Below, piece by piece: positions 39,538 through 47,942 of a stretch of DNA of 64,000 nt. A program made the position numbers and the translations under genes. Positions within the stretch are counted from its first letter, which is position 1. Each line of letters starts with the position of its first letter. Below the pieces are notes generated by a model, which saw nothing but the letters and a program-made list of their open reading frames with translations, ran no database searches and was not told the origin of the DNA. The DNA lies in contig CAYQCN010000001.1 of the NCBI GenBank assembly GCA_964415975.1, positions 1 through 64,000 of the forward strand. The letters run 5' to 3'. The stretch comes from CAYQCN01 sp964415975. GTDB lineage: Bacteria; Patescibacteriota; Saccharimonadia; QS-5-54-17.

Positions 39538-41163
39538 TTAAAAGTTGCCTTTGGAGGTGCTGTCCAAAGGAACAGAGCAATAAAAAGTAGAGCCTTTATT
39601 GAGCTGACTTTCAAACCATATATCTCCACCCATTCTCTCGGCCAGTCTTTTAATTATGTAAAGGCCTAGCCCAGTTCCGCCACTTTGGCGAGTGCGATAA
39701 TCCTCTGAGCGGTAAAACTTCTCAAATATGTGCTTTTGATCAGATCGAGAAATTCCTATTCCAGTGTCTTCAACACCAAAAACTACTATATTTTCTTTGG
39801 CTTTAGCAAATAATTTTATCTTGCCTGACTCAGTGTATTTGATCGAGTTTGTAATAAAGTTTTGCAGTATTTCCCTTAATCCGTCAGGGCTTGTACTAAC
39901 AGTCGGAATGTTATTTTCTACATACAATTCAAAATCGATACCTTTCTCTTCGATTTGCTTCTTATAATTATCAGCAAAATTATCCAGAAAAGTTTTTGGC
40001 TCGATCTCTTCGCGCCCTAGTTCCAAACGATCCTGCTCAGCCTGAGCTAATACATGCAAGTCATTTATTAAGGTGCTTAAAAATACTACATTCTCATGGG
40101 CTTGATTTAGTAGGCTTCGACCTTCTTTACTTAGCTGTTTAGAGAATTTAGGCATCAATGCTGTAGATATATTAGCCTCTGCTATAGCTATTGGGGTTCT
40201 AAGCTCATGCGATGCTACAGATATGAATTCGTCCCGCTGTTCTTCGAGAGTTTTTTGCTTTGTAATATCTCGAAGCAATATTATAAAGCCATCAGCGTAT
40301 TGCTGGGTGCCTTTGGAGTAAACTTGCGATACGCTCATATACAAGTCCATTCTAGATTTGTCGTTATCTGCAACATGAATATCATCACGCACAAGTGGCC
40401 CTCTTGATTGAGACGCCTCGGCTATAATATCTACAGCAGACCCAGATTCATCGTTTATATGTAAAAACTCTTGAATATTTACACCCTTCAAATCTTTATT
40501 AGTGTTTAGCAAATCGAGCGAGGCAGCATTATACATCGACACCTTGCCATCTTTGTCTATAGCTATTACTGCATCTGCTAGGCTGTTTACCAAGCTAACA
40601 AGGCGTGTATGCTCAAGAGCTGCATCGTGGCTTAAATTGTAGAGCTCTGCATTTTCGGCTCTTTGTTTAGCAGTGGCTACTTCAAAAAGAAACCCGAATA
40701 ATGCCAAACCCAATAAGTAAAGAGTCGCCTGCGACAAAATTTGAGCTTCGATGTCCCCAGATTGCCATAAAAGCGCCAAGCTAACTATCAAGGTGCTAAG
40801 CAATACTCCGTATAGAGCACCGCGTACATTGAGCCAAATTACTGAAGCCAGTATCAATAAAATTAGTAGCTGAAAATAAGGTCCAAAAATATTTGTTGCA
40901 AATATCAAAATCAGTGCTGCCAGGAGGTAATGAACAGTAAGCAGCATAATAGCGGCATGCCTAGAAACTACACTTCCAACTGGAACAGCAATTACAACAA
41001 CAAAGCCAAGGCTGATAATAGCCATAAACATCAAGCTAAAATCATGTTGTAATACAAAACCTCTCCAGCTAAAGTCCAAAGCCACTAAAGAAATAACAAG
41101 CAGTTGCAGCGTTCGGGCTGCATGAGTTTGTTGTAAGTTTAGACTGTTAATTAAATTCATCAC
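39538..41163 (-). CDS. Membrane histidine kinase (6TM-PAS-HisKA-HATPase)
   Basis: A 541-residue sensor kinase. Residues 15-165 hold about six transmembrane helices with short loops; a PAS domain follows (AVIAIDKDGKVSMYNAAS, near 198-215) with a second part ending in GFIILLRDITKQK; the HisKA H-box is ASHELRTPIA near 325; N-box NFITNSIKYTE near 435; G1 VEDTGIGIS, F-box FEKFYRSED and G2 GGTGLGLYI complete the ATPase. It is a paralogue of the kinase at 42005-43665 (same PAS wording LDLLNTN and same kinase core). No response regulator gene is adjacent. Confidence 0.92.
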   Translation of the reverse strand: MMNLINSLNLQQTHAARTLQLLVISLVALDFSWRGFVLQHDFSLMFMAIISLGFVVVIAVPVGSVVSRHAAIMLLTVHYLLAALILIFATNIFGPYFQLLILLILASVIWLNVRGALYGVLLSTLIVSLALLWQSGDIEAQILSQATLYLLGLALFGFLFEVATAKQRAENAELYNLSHDAALEHTRLVSLVNSLADAVIAIDKDGKVSMYNAASLDLLNTNKDLKGVNIQEFLHINDESGSAVDIIAEASQSRGPLVRDDIHVADNDKSRMDLYMSVSQVYSKGTQQYADGFIILLRDITKQKTLEEQRDEFISVASHELRTPIAIAEANISTALMPKFSKQLSKEGRSLLNQAHENVVFLSTLINDLHVLAQAEQDRLELGREEIEPKTFLDNFADNYKKQIEEKGIDFELYVENNIPTVSTSPDGLREILQNFITNSIKYTESGKIKLFAKAKENIVVFGVEDTGIGISRSDQKHIFEKFYRSEDYRTRQSGGTGLGLYIIKRLAERMGGDIWFESQLNKGSTFYCSVPLDSTSKGNF

Positions 41164-41325
41164 ACCTATTCTTCAAAATATTGCTTATGACTATCATAGC
41201 AGCTAAAACTAATTGCGTGATAGCTTAAATCCATAACCATGTTTGAGAAACTTGTTTGGAATTTAACATAATTTTCATGTTACTATTTTGGTATAACTTT
41301 AAATTACTAGAATCTGAAGGAGTTT

Positions 41326-41997
41326 ATGAAACTAACTCGGATAGGTCATGCGTGTGTATTACTTGAGGGAAGCAAAAATGTTCTTATAGACCCTTTCATT
41401 GCAGATAATCCTAGTTCAAAACACACATTAGAAGACATACCAAGAGTCGACTACATACTAGTAACCCACGATCATTTCGACCATTTCGGTACAGATGCAA
41501 TTGAGATAGCAAAACGAGACGGGTCGAATATTATTGCCATACATGAAATAACACTTAAGCCAGAAATTATAGACAACAACCTCGAGTCTGTAGGCATGAA
41601 TATCGGTGGCACTTACAGTAAAGGCGGTATCGATATAGCGCTGACCAATGCAGTACACAGCTCTATTGATGGTGACCCAGCCGGGGTTGTTCTGACCATG
41701 GATGGTTTTCGCATCTATCATGCAGGCGACACTGACCTGTTTAGCGATATGTCACTAATACCTGATTTGCACGGCGATATTGATGTAGCTCTTCTGCCAA
41801 TCGGCGGCCACTACACAATGGATGAGCAGGGAGCTGCTAAGGCTGCATCATTGATAGCGCCTGGACTCGTAGTCCCAATCCACTATGACACTTTCCCACC
41901 CATCGAAGCTGATACAGAATATTTCTCGAAGCTATGCGGAGATTTGGATATTGAAGTTGAGATAGTAGATCCAGCCGAGTCTATAGATGTAAGCTAG
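41326..41997 (+). CDS. Metallo-beta-lactamase-fold hydrolase (UPF0173-like)
   Basis: A 223-residue enzyme beginning MKLTRIGHACVLLEG. LVTHDHFDHFG near 46-56 is the HxHxDH metal-binding motif; YHAGDTDLFSDM near 131-142 and PIGGHYTMD near 160-168 complete the two-metal site, and the final H-x-D/T-F is VPIHYDTFP near 188. This matches the UPF0173 family of metal-dependent hydrolases of unknown substrate. It ends 7 nt before the second histidine kinase gene, so the two may be co-transcribed. Confidence 0.88.
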   Translation: MKLTRIGHACVLLEGSKNVLIDPFIADNPSSKHTLEDIPRVDYILVTHDHFDHFGTDAIEIAKRDGSNIIAIHEITLKPEIIDNNLESVGMNIGGTYSKGGIDIALTNAVHSSIDGDPAGVVLTMDGFRIYHAGDTDLFSDMSLIPDLHGDIDVALLPIGGHYTMDEQGAAKAASLIAPGLVVPIHYDTFPPIEADTEYFSKLCGDLDIEVEIVDPAESIDVS

Positions 41998-42004
41998 TTG
42001 AGAA

Positions 42005-43665
42005 GTGGATAATTCAAGCGACTCTAAACCATTACAGCTATCTGCGGAATTATATCAAGATATATATGAGGCAGCTCCGTTTGGTATCTATACACTAGAC
42101 GCTGCCGGCAACATAACCTCCTTCAATCCTAAGATGCAAGAACTTTCAGGTGACACAGCTGAAGAGGCGATCGGGCTCAATGTATTTGAACTGGAGAGCT
42201 ATAAAAATGTAGGCCTAGATGTTCATTTTGCAAAAGCCCTTAAAGATTCGGTGCCCTTTGAGACAGAGGTTCGTTACATATCGCATGTTGGCAAGAAACT
42301 TTCAATCAGGCATTACAGGGGTATACNNNNNNNNNNNNNNNNNNNNNNNNNNNNNNNNNNNNNNNNNNNNNNNNNNNNNNNNNNNNNNNNNNNNNNNNNN
42401 NNNNNNNNNNNNNNNNNNNNNNNNNNCGTTACATATCGCATGTTGGCAAGAAACTTTCAATCAGGCATTACAGGGGTATACCGGTCAACCAGGAGCAAGG
42501 TGATAAGTCAGCCAAGTTGTTATTGATAGTTGAAGACGTCACACAAAAAAGACAAATGGAGGAAACATTAAAGAAGACTCTGCAGGATGAACGGCTTGAA
42601 CACGAGCGTCTTAGGCTGCTGATTAATAGCCTAAACGAAGCCGTGATAGCAACCGATAATCATGGCAATATAATTATATACAATGGTGCTACGCTTGATT
42701 TATTAAACACCAACACCAATTTACGAGGTGAGAATATTACAAAATACCTTGATACATACGAGCTTGACGAGTCCACTCCGGTAAAGTTGCTTGAGCAAGC
42801 TAGAAATTTACAATCACCGCTGCAGAGAGATGATATATTGCTCAAGATTGACGACAATGACTACATCAACCTCTACGCCAATATATCACCTATATATGCA
42901 TCGTATGATGTTGCCAGCGAGTATGGCTTTATGTTTCTGCTTAGAGACATCACAAAGGAAAAAAACATCGAGTCAGAAAGAGATGAGTTCGTATCGGTAA
43001 CTTCTCATGAATTGAGAACGCCACTAGCAACAGCAGAAGCCGCCCTATCCAATGCAATGTTGCCTGACATACTGAATAAACCAGAAGAAGCTGGCAATAT
43101 GATCAAGCAAGCCCACGCAAAAGTAGTGATGCTTGGCGAGCTGGTAGAAAACCTGTCCTTGCTGACTCAAATCAACAACAACGAAATCCATGTCACACCC
43201 ACTGAAGTCGAGCTTGATGCGGTTCTTGAGGCCGCAAAGCGCAAATACCAAGATGCCGCCGACAATAAAAGTCTGCAGCTAAACTTTAGCTCTAGCCAAG
43301 ATATATCCAAAATCAATACTGACCGCGACAAATTGGCAGAGATAGTCGACAACCTAATAAGCAATGCCGTGAAATATATCGATAAAGGCCATGTCGATGT
43401 AGAAGTTAAGCCTAGTGAAAAATTCGAGGGCGGGGCAGTAATTGCCGTCAAAGACACAGGCAGCGGCATATCCACTCACGACCAAAACATGATATTTAAC
43501 AAATTCTATAGGTCTGAGGATTGGCACACTCGAGAAACAGGAGGTACCGGCCTCGGGCTGCATGTATCTAAAATGATTGCAGAACTGCTCGGTGGTAGCT
43601 TAACAGTCGAAAGTCGGATTGAATCTGGGTCTGTCTTCTATCTTGAACTGCCCAGCCTTGAGTAG
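42005..43665 (+). CDS. PAS-PAS histidine kinase, split by a spurious assembly gap
   Basis: Start GTG 42005 (MDNSSDSKPLQL). The 100-N run at 42327-42426 is flanked by the same 55 bases (42272-42326 and 42427-42481). Joining the two copies restores one frame of about 501 residues reading RHYRGIPVNQEQGDKSAKLL across the join. Domains: PAS 1 (AAPFGIYTLDAAGNITSFN, 20-38), PAS 2 (AVIATDNHGNIIIYN), HisKA (TSHELRTPLAT), N-box NLISNAVKYID, G1 VKDTGSGIS, F-box FNKFYRSED, G2 GGTGLGLHV. There are no transmembrane helices, so it is cytosolic. It is a close paralogue of the membrane kinase at 39538-41163 without its membrane part. Confidence 0.9.
42327..42426. other. Scaffold gap (100 N), spurious
   Basis: The 55 bases just before the N-run (42272-42326) are repeated exactly after it (42427-42481). 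Overlapping contig ends were placed apart instead of being merged. Removing 155 nt restores the kinase reading frame. Confidence 0.92.
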
Positions 43666-43695
43666 GCATCGGTAGTTTTTCAGACTTCATAAACT

Positions 43696-43720
43696 AAAAA
43701 GCACCAGAGAGGTGCTTTTT
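43696..43720. terminator. Bidirectional intrinsic terminator
   Basis: AAAAAGCACC-agaga-GGTGCTTTTT is a perfect 10 bp stem with A and T tracts on the two sides. It ends the kinase transcript on the plus strand and the tRNA-Trp/repeat transcript on the minus strand. Confidence 0.88.
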
Positions 43721-43722
43721 AA

Positions 43723-44072
43723 TGGCAGGGGTGGAGGGACTATTCGAAATATATTCTGCGTCAGTGCTCGAAGCAAGCTTCTGTGCGCTGACTTGATTAT
43801 CGAACCCATCCGCTATAAGCGGATTAACGGGTTCGACTCCCCAGCGCTACGCGCTATCAAGGAAAACAAAACACCCTTGCGGGTGCTTAGTTTTCCTTGG
43901 CAGGGGTGGAGGGACTATTCGAAATATATTCTGCGTCAGTGCTCGAAGCAAGCTTCTGTGCGCTGACTTGATTATCGAACCCATCCGCTATAAGCGGATT
44001 AACGGGTTCGACTCCCCAGCGCTACGCGCTATCAAGGAAAACAAAACACCCTTGCGGGTGCTTAGTTTTCCT
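43723..44072 (-). repeat. Two identical 175 bp structured repeats attached to the 3' end of tRNA-Trp
   Basis: Units 43723-43897 and 43898-44072 are identical over all 175 bases. Each starts, on the plus strand, with the last 19 bases of tRNA-Trp with CCA (TGGCAGGGGTGGAGGGACT), followed by hairpin 1 (GTCAGTGCTCGAAGC/GCTTCTGTGCGCTGAC), hairpin 2 (CGAACCC-ATCCGC/GCGGAT-GGGTTCG, a T-arm copy), hairpin 3 (GCGC-tac-GCGC) and a terminator-like palindrome (AGGAAAAC...CACCC/GGGTG...GTTTTCCT). The plan equals that of the tRNA-Gln array at 18536-19076 although most stem sequences differ. Chance open frames in the units are not credible genes. Confidence 0.88.
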
Positions 44073-44149
44073 TGGCAGGGGTGGAGGGACTCGAACCCAC
44101 GACCTTCGGTTTTGGAGACCGATGCTCTAGCCAGCTGAGCTACACCCCT
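44073..44149 (-). tRNA. tRNA-Trp (CCA)
   Basis: A 77 nt cloverleaf with acceptor AGGGGTG/CACCCCT, discriminator G and encoded CCA; the anticodon loop CTCCAAA carries CCA. Its 3' end abuts the repeat array. tRNA-Trp often lies near rpmG/secE, and rpmG follows here 63 bp away. Confidence 0.95.
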
Positions 44150-44211
44150 TTATAGGGCTTGGTGTTGAGCGCTAACTCAATTTTAACGTACATTTGCCTT
44201 TAAGCAACTAG

Positions 44212-44391
44212 TCAATGTAGCTTTTTCTTGGACTCTTTATATACGGTGTGTCGCTGCAAAAGTGGGTTAAACTTACGCAACTCTAGTCTTTCTTCCGTGT
44301 TTTGGAAGTTTTTGGTGGTAGTGTATGTGCGATGCCCTGTTTCACTGCACTCTAATGCCAGTATGCGTCGTGCGCCTTTTTTCTTAGCCAT
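44212..44391 (-). CDS. rpmG: 50S ribosomal protein L33
   Basis: A 59-residue protein read directly from the minus strand: starts MAKKKGARRILALECSETG and ends YKESKKKLH. RTYTTTKN and LRKFNPLLQRHTVYKE are L33 landmarks. It lacks the two CxxC pairs, so it is the zinc-free form. Located between tRNA-Trp and tRNA-Thr. Confidence 0.93.
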   Translation of the reverse strand: MAKKKGARRILALECSETGHRTYTTTKNFQNTEERLELRKFNPLLQRHTVYKESKKKLH

Positions 44392-44462
44392 GTTTATTCC
44401 TCTCTAGACCTTATATTATAAGATAATTACTAAATTCTTGCAAAGCTAATCTTTATTGGAAT

Positions 44463-44537
44463 TGGAGCCACCCGCGGGAATTGAACCCGCGACCTCTTCC
44501 TTACCATGGAAGCGCTCTACCCCTGAGCTAGGGTGGC
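44463..44537 (-). tRNA. tRNA-Thr (GGT)
   Basis: A 75 nt cloverleaf with acceptor GCCACCC/GGGTGGC, discriminator T, encoded CCA; anticodon stem CTTCC/GGAAG encloses ATGGTAA with anticodon GGT. Confidence 0.95.
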
Positions 44538-44652
44538 AGGTGTTGGTTTATAAAAAGTTGAATGTTGAAAGTTATAAAGTGCTAGTGACGTATTGCTATG
44601 CCTTAGTGCCAAGCTTTACAAACTATATAACTTCTAGACTTTCGACCTACTT

Positions 44653-44739
44653 TGGTGCCAGGAGAGGGATTCGAACCCCCGAAGGCATAAAGCCGGCTGA
44701 TTTACAGTCAGCTGCGTTTGGCCACTTCGCTATCCTGGC
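44653..44739 (-). tRNA. tRNA-Tyr (GTA)
   Basis: An 87 nt class II tRNA with a long variable arm, acceptor GCCAGGA/TCCTGGC, discriminator A and encoded CCA; anticodon loop CTGTAAA carries GTA. Confidence 0.95.
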
Positions 44740-44847
44740 ATGACAGTTTAAGGTTATAATGCTTTAAAGTAGAAAGTCATTATATCGAAAGATGGTTAAG
44801 TAACGTTATTTATAACTTTACTACTTTACAAACTTTAAACTAAATTG

Positions 44848-44924
44848 TGGAGCCGATGGAGGGATTCGAACCCACGACCTGCTGTTTACAAAACAGCTGC
44901 TCTAACCAACTGAGCTACATCGGC
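44848..44924 (-). tRNA. tRNA-Thr (TGT)
   Basis: A 77 nt cloverleaf with acceptor GCCGATG/CATCGGC, discriminator T and encoded CCA; anticodon stem GCTGT/ACAGC encloses TTTGTAA with anticodon TGT. It complements the GGT isoacceptor 0.3 kb away. Confidence 0.94.
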
Positions 44925-44976
44925 AAATTATTTGTTAAGACAGTTGTATACTAGCAGATAATACTAAAGTGGACAA

Positions 44977-45630
44977 TCATGCTGAACCTCCAGTGTTTTG
45001 CGGTGTAACTAGTGCTGGCTTCTCGCCCTCCATGGTAGCAACTTGTGAATAAATAGCTTCGGCCTTTTGTGGCTGTTTATTGTTTTCGTATGCTTCTGCT
45101 AAATAGCGAAGGTTGCGCTCACTAGGATTGTCTTTTATCAAGGCTTCAAGCACATCTATTACGCGTTTTTGTTTACCTTGCTTTTGCAGTATCTTTGCGA
45201 ATACAAGCCTTCTCTTGGTGGTTGGCTCTAAATCAACTACCCTTTCAAGCGAGCGGGAGGCGGCTTCATAGTTGCCGCTCTGATACTGAACTAGGCCTAA
45301 GTTATATAGACTTGATACAGAGGGGGCAAGACTGGATGCAATATCAAAGCAAGCTATGGCATTGTCTAATTGCTGTGTACGAACATATATCATTCCCAAC
45401 TGATTGTATGCAGACACATTTTTATGGTCGTATTTTAGGATTTTAAGTAAAGCACGTTCTGCAGAATCCCAGCGCTGTTTTTTTAATGCAGCAGAAGTAT
45501 ACTCCCATAGCCTAGTTATAGTTTGTGTTTCTTTAGGACTGACAACGTCTTTGACTTGTTCGAGGCTATAACTACGAGTCGATATAAACGCAACTACCAT
45601 GGCAATCAATATGGCTAATAATTCGGTCAT
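44977..45630 (-). CDS. Membrane-anchored TPR protein
   Basis: A 217-residue protein with an N-terminal helix at 3-19 that anchors it in the membrane, and four or more tetratricopeptide repeats from about 45 to 205 (for example AYNQLGMIYVRTQQLDNAIACFDIA and SLYNLGLVQYQSGNYEAASRSLERV, each cited in part). TPR arrays bind protein partners; the partner is unknown. It overlaps holB by 4 nt at the end of the ribosomal operon. Confidence 0.82.
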   Translation of the reverse strand: MTELLAILIAMVVAFISTRSYSLEQVKDVVSPKETQTITRLWEYTSAALKKQRWDSAERALLKILKYDHKNVSAYNQLGMIYVRTQQLDNAIACFDIASSLAPSVSSLYNLGLVQYQSGNYEAASRSLERVVDLEPTTKRRLVFAKILQKQGKQKRVIDVLEALIKDNPSERNLRYLAEAYENNKQPQKAEAIYSQVATMEGEKPALVTPQNTGGSA

Positions 45631-46421
45631 TTATACATCCTCAGTGCAATACTGTCTAAGATAAGTTTTTTATTGCAGTTGGCAGTAAATAGCCTGCTTG
45701 CATACTCGCATGATAAAGACGTTTCAACGCTTACTTTAGACCCAACCTGTCGGGCCTTGTATCGCGCAATCCTGGCCGACAACTCTAAAGCTCTTTCAAG
45801 ACTACTTGTTAGCTGCTGCGCCGCTTTAAGTCTGTCGCCCAGATTTTCGGCCCACAACAACTGCAAAACCCCTTTTTTAATGAATCTATACTCTGCTAAA
45901 GCGTCTTTGTCGCTAACAAGAAGATAAAGTCGACCCGGATGGAGCCCAACTCCTTCAATCATGTCTTCGGCATCTTCGTGTTTTACATATTCACTTAGCC
46001 AGCTCAGGACTTGTTTTTCTGTTGGTCGGGCGACATTTTTGATGATTGCTCTGGATCTGATAGTAGGAAGTAACTTATCTGCAAACGACACTACCATAAT
46101 TATGCTGACATTATCTGGCAGCTCTTCTAGGGTTTTAAGCAATGCATTCTGAGCCTGATCGGTTAATAAATCGGCATCATCGATTATTACATAAAAGCCC
46201 GCGTCAGCCCTAAGGCTCAATGTGTGAGCTATACGTTTCACGGTCTCGACTTTTATCGATTTGCCATCTGGACTTATAAGCTCAACTGGACTAGGAGTAA
46301 TCTGGTTTAATAGTGCAGTTTTTTTTCCTATACCACTTGGACCTTGGAGTATATAAAAGCCGGGTCTAGATATTATGTCACTAATTATTTTGGTGGTAGA
46401 ATCGTGGAGTACTAGCCTCAT
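45627..46421 (-). CDS. holB: DNA polymerase III delta' subunit-like AAA protein
   Basis: A 264-residue clamp-loader subunit. YILQGPSGIGKKTALLN near 23-39 is the P-loop, YVIIDDADLLTDQAQNALLKTLEELPD near 97-123 (cited in part as IIDDADLLT) the Walker B/sensor 1 block, and TIRSRA near 140 the sensor SRC-type motif, here SRA. No zinc finger is present, as in DnaX of this genome. The C-terminal third is helical. It overlaps the TPR gene by 4 nt. Confidence 0.85.
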   Translation of the reverse strand: MRLVLHDSTTKIISDIISRPGFYILQGPSGIGKKTALLNQITPSPVELISPDGKSIKVETVKRIAHTLSLRADAGFYVIIDDADLLTDQAQNALLKTLEELPDNVSIIMVVSFADKLLPTIRSRAIIKNVARPTEKQVLSWLSEYVKHEDAEDMIEGVGLHPGRLYLLVSDKDALAEYRFIKKGVLQLLWAENLGDRLKAAQQLTSSLERALELSARIARYKARQVGSKVSVETSLSCEYASRLFTANCNKKLILDSIALRMYK

Positions 46422-46423
46422 AA

Positions 46424-47089
46424 CTAGTGTTGATTATACCAGAAATCATTAAGCTCTTCGGATAATTCGGCACTATATGTAACACTCTGTTTCGTGACTG
46501 GATGGTTGAATTTAATACTTCTAGCATGAAGAAAATGCCGATTAAGTCGACCATCTGCGCTTCCATACAAGTCGTCTCCTACTACCGGATAACCCAGATA
46601 GCTTAGATGGACTCTTATTTGATGCATGCGGCCTGTTAAAGGTCTAACATCCAATAAACTCATATTACCTTTTTGCTCTAAAGTGCTGTATTGAGTGATA
46701 GATCGCTTTCCATTTGATCTGACGGCTCTTTTAAGCGGGTTCTTCACGTGACGACCTATAGGCAGGTCTAATTTTGCCTTAGGTGGTTCAATCAAACCAT
46801 GTACTGCTGCAACATATACCTTTTTAACACTTCTTTTCTTGAACTGATTTTGCAAATATGACTTCACTTCTTTGTTGCGAGCTATTATAACCACTCCTGA
46901 AGTATTTTTATCAAGTCTGTGGACTATACCTGGACGCAAGTAGTCATCATCAATAGTAAAGTCTTTTATGTAGTCTACTAATGTTGCGCTATTGTCGCCA
47001 GCATCTTTAGCATGTACTGTGAGGCCTGCTGGCTTATTAACTGCTAGTATGAAATCATCAGAACCTATGATTGTCGGCTGATTCAGCAT
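46424..47089 (-). CDS. RluD-family pseudouridine synthase lacking the S4 domain
   Basis: A 221-residue enzyme. HRLDKNTSGVVIIARN near 57-72 contains the catalytic Asp, RSITQYSTLEQ near 132, and RTHQIRVH-like MHQIRVHLSYLGYPVVGDDLYG near 159-180 (cited in part as MHQIRVHLS). Compared with RluD of about 320 residues it lacks the N-terminal S4 RNA-binding domain. It modifies U residues in 23S rRNA or tRNA. Position directly after rpsI is consistent with a ribosome-linked role. Confidence 0.9.
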   Translation of the reverse strand: MLNQPTIIGSDDFILAVNKPAGLTVHAKDAGDNSATLVDYIKDFTIDDDYLRPGIVHRLDKNTSGVVIIARNKEVKSYLQNQFKKRSVKKVYVAAVHGLIEPPKAKLDLPIGRHVKNPLKRAVRSNGKRSITQYSTLEQKGNMSLLDVRPLTGRMHQIRVHLSYLGYPVVGDDLYGSADGRLNRHFLHARSIKFNHPVTKQSVTYSAELSEELNDFWYNQH

Positions 47090-47113
47090 TTTTTGGTAGT
47101 AATATTGGCTGTA

Positions 47114-47512
47114 TTAGCGCTTTGTGAATTGAGGTGCTTTTCGTGCACGCTTAAGGCCATACTTTTTGCGCTCTTTAGCGCGCGGGTCTCTCATCAAATA
47201 TCCTGCACGTTTCAGTGTGGATCGAAGCTCTGGGTCTAGTTCGACTAATGCGTTTGAAATCGCGAGTACAGCGGCATCGGCTTGACCATTTAAACCGCCA
47301 CCAGTTGCACGTAAAGTCACACGATAGTCGCCCTCTTTGTCTAATAGTTTTATTGGCTCATAAACTCTATTCTGAAGTCTCTCGTGATTGAAATGTTGGT
47401 CTAGTGGTTTACCGTTAACTTCGATGCCTGCATTACCATCAGTATAAACCCTTGCCGTTACAACGGACTGTTTTCTTCTACCTACTCCATAAAAATATTG
47501 CTGCTTACTCAT
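47114..47512 (-). CDS. rpsI: 30S ribosomal protein S9
   Basis: A 132-residue S9 starting YFYGVGRRKQSVVTARV and ending in the basic tail KYGLKRARKAPQFTKR, whose C-terminal Lys-Arg contacts P-site tRNA. GGGLNGQADA near 72-81 is conserved. It overlaps rplM by 8 nt, the usual L13-S9 pair. Confidence 0.97.
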   Translation of the reverse strand: MSKQQYFYGVGRRKQSVVTARVYTDGNAGIEVNGKPLDQHFNHERLQNRVYEPIKLLDKEGDYRVTLRATGGGLNGQADAAVLAISNALVELDPELRSTLKRAGYLMRDPRAKERKKYGLKRARKAPQFTKR

Positions 47513-47942
47513 TGTGCTCTCCTATCAGTTGTGGCTTCTGTGCTTCGTGTGGGTGGTCTTTGCCTGGGTATACTTTCAACCTTAATAGCCTTGGCTGTTT
47601 TAGTTTGTTTCCATCAATCATGCCAGACACTGCATGTTTGATTACAAACTCTGGGCTGTCATTTAATTGCTGCTGCAAGGTTTTAGTCTTTAATGCGCCA
47701 GCATAACCTGAGTGTCGATAATACTTTTTCTGAATCATCTTTTTGCCAGTAATCCGTACTTTGGAGGCATTGATTACTACCACATGGTCACCAGCGTCCA
47801 CGTGCGGTGTGTAAGTTGGCTTTGATTTGCCAATCAGCAACTGTGAAATCTCAGATGCAAGACGACCTAATGTCTTGTCGGTAGCATCAATTAAATACCA
47901 ATGCCTCTTTACTTCTTGTGGCTTTTGGGCAAACGTTTTCAT
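47505..47942 (-). CDS. rplM: 50S ribosomal protein L13
   Basis: A 145-residue L13: WYLIDATDKTLGRLAS near 16-31, HVDAGDHVVVINASKVRITG near 47-66 and a YRHSGYAGALK block near 73-84 are conserved. It follows rplQ with an ATGA overlap and precedes rpsI. Confidence 0.97.
   Translation of the reverse strand: MKTFAQKPQEVKRHWYLIDATDKTLGRLASEISQLLIGKSKPTYTPHVDAGDHVVVINASKVRITGKKMIQKKYYRHSGYAGALKTKTLQQQLNDSPEFVIKHAVSGMIDGNKLKQPRLLRLKVYPGKDHPHEAQKPQLIGEHNE

Noticed and set aside
42005..42526. Separate short PAS protein ending after the N-run
   Set aside because: The frame past the gap is an artefact of duplicated contig ends; the true gene continues to 43665.
43712..43966. 84-codon open frame within the tRNA-Trp repeats
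   Set aside because: It merely reads through the two identical repeat units, including copies of the tRNA end; no start signal or protein-like composition.
44456..44743. 95-codon frame across tRNA-Thr and tRNA-Tyr
   Set aside because: PPAGIEPATS and RRGIRTPEG are well-known spurious translations of tRNA genes.
44073..44924. Possible pyrrolysine, selenocysteine or suppressor tRNAs
   Set aside because: The anticodons read CCA, GGT, GTA and TGT, all ordinary sense tRNAs.
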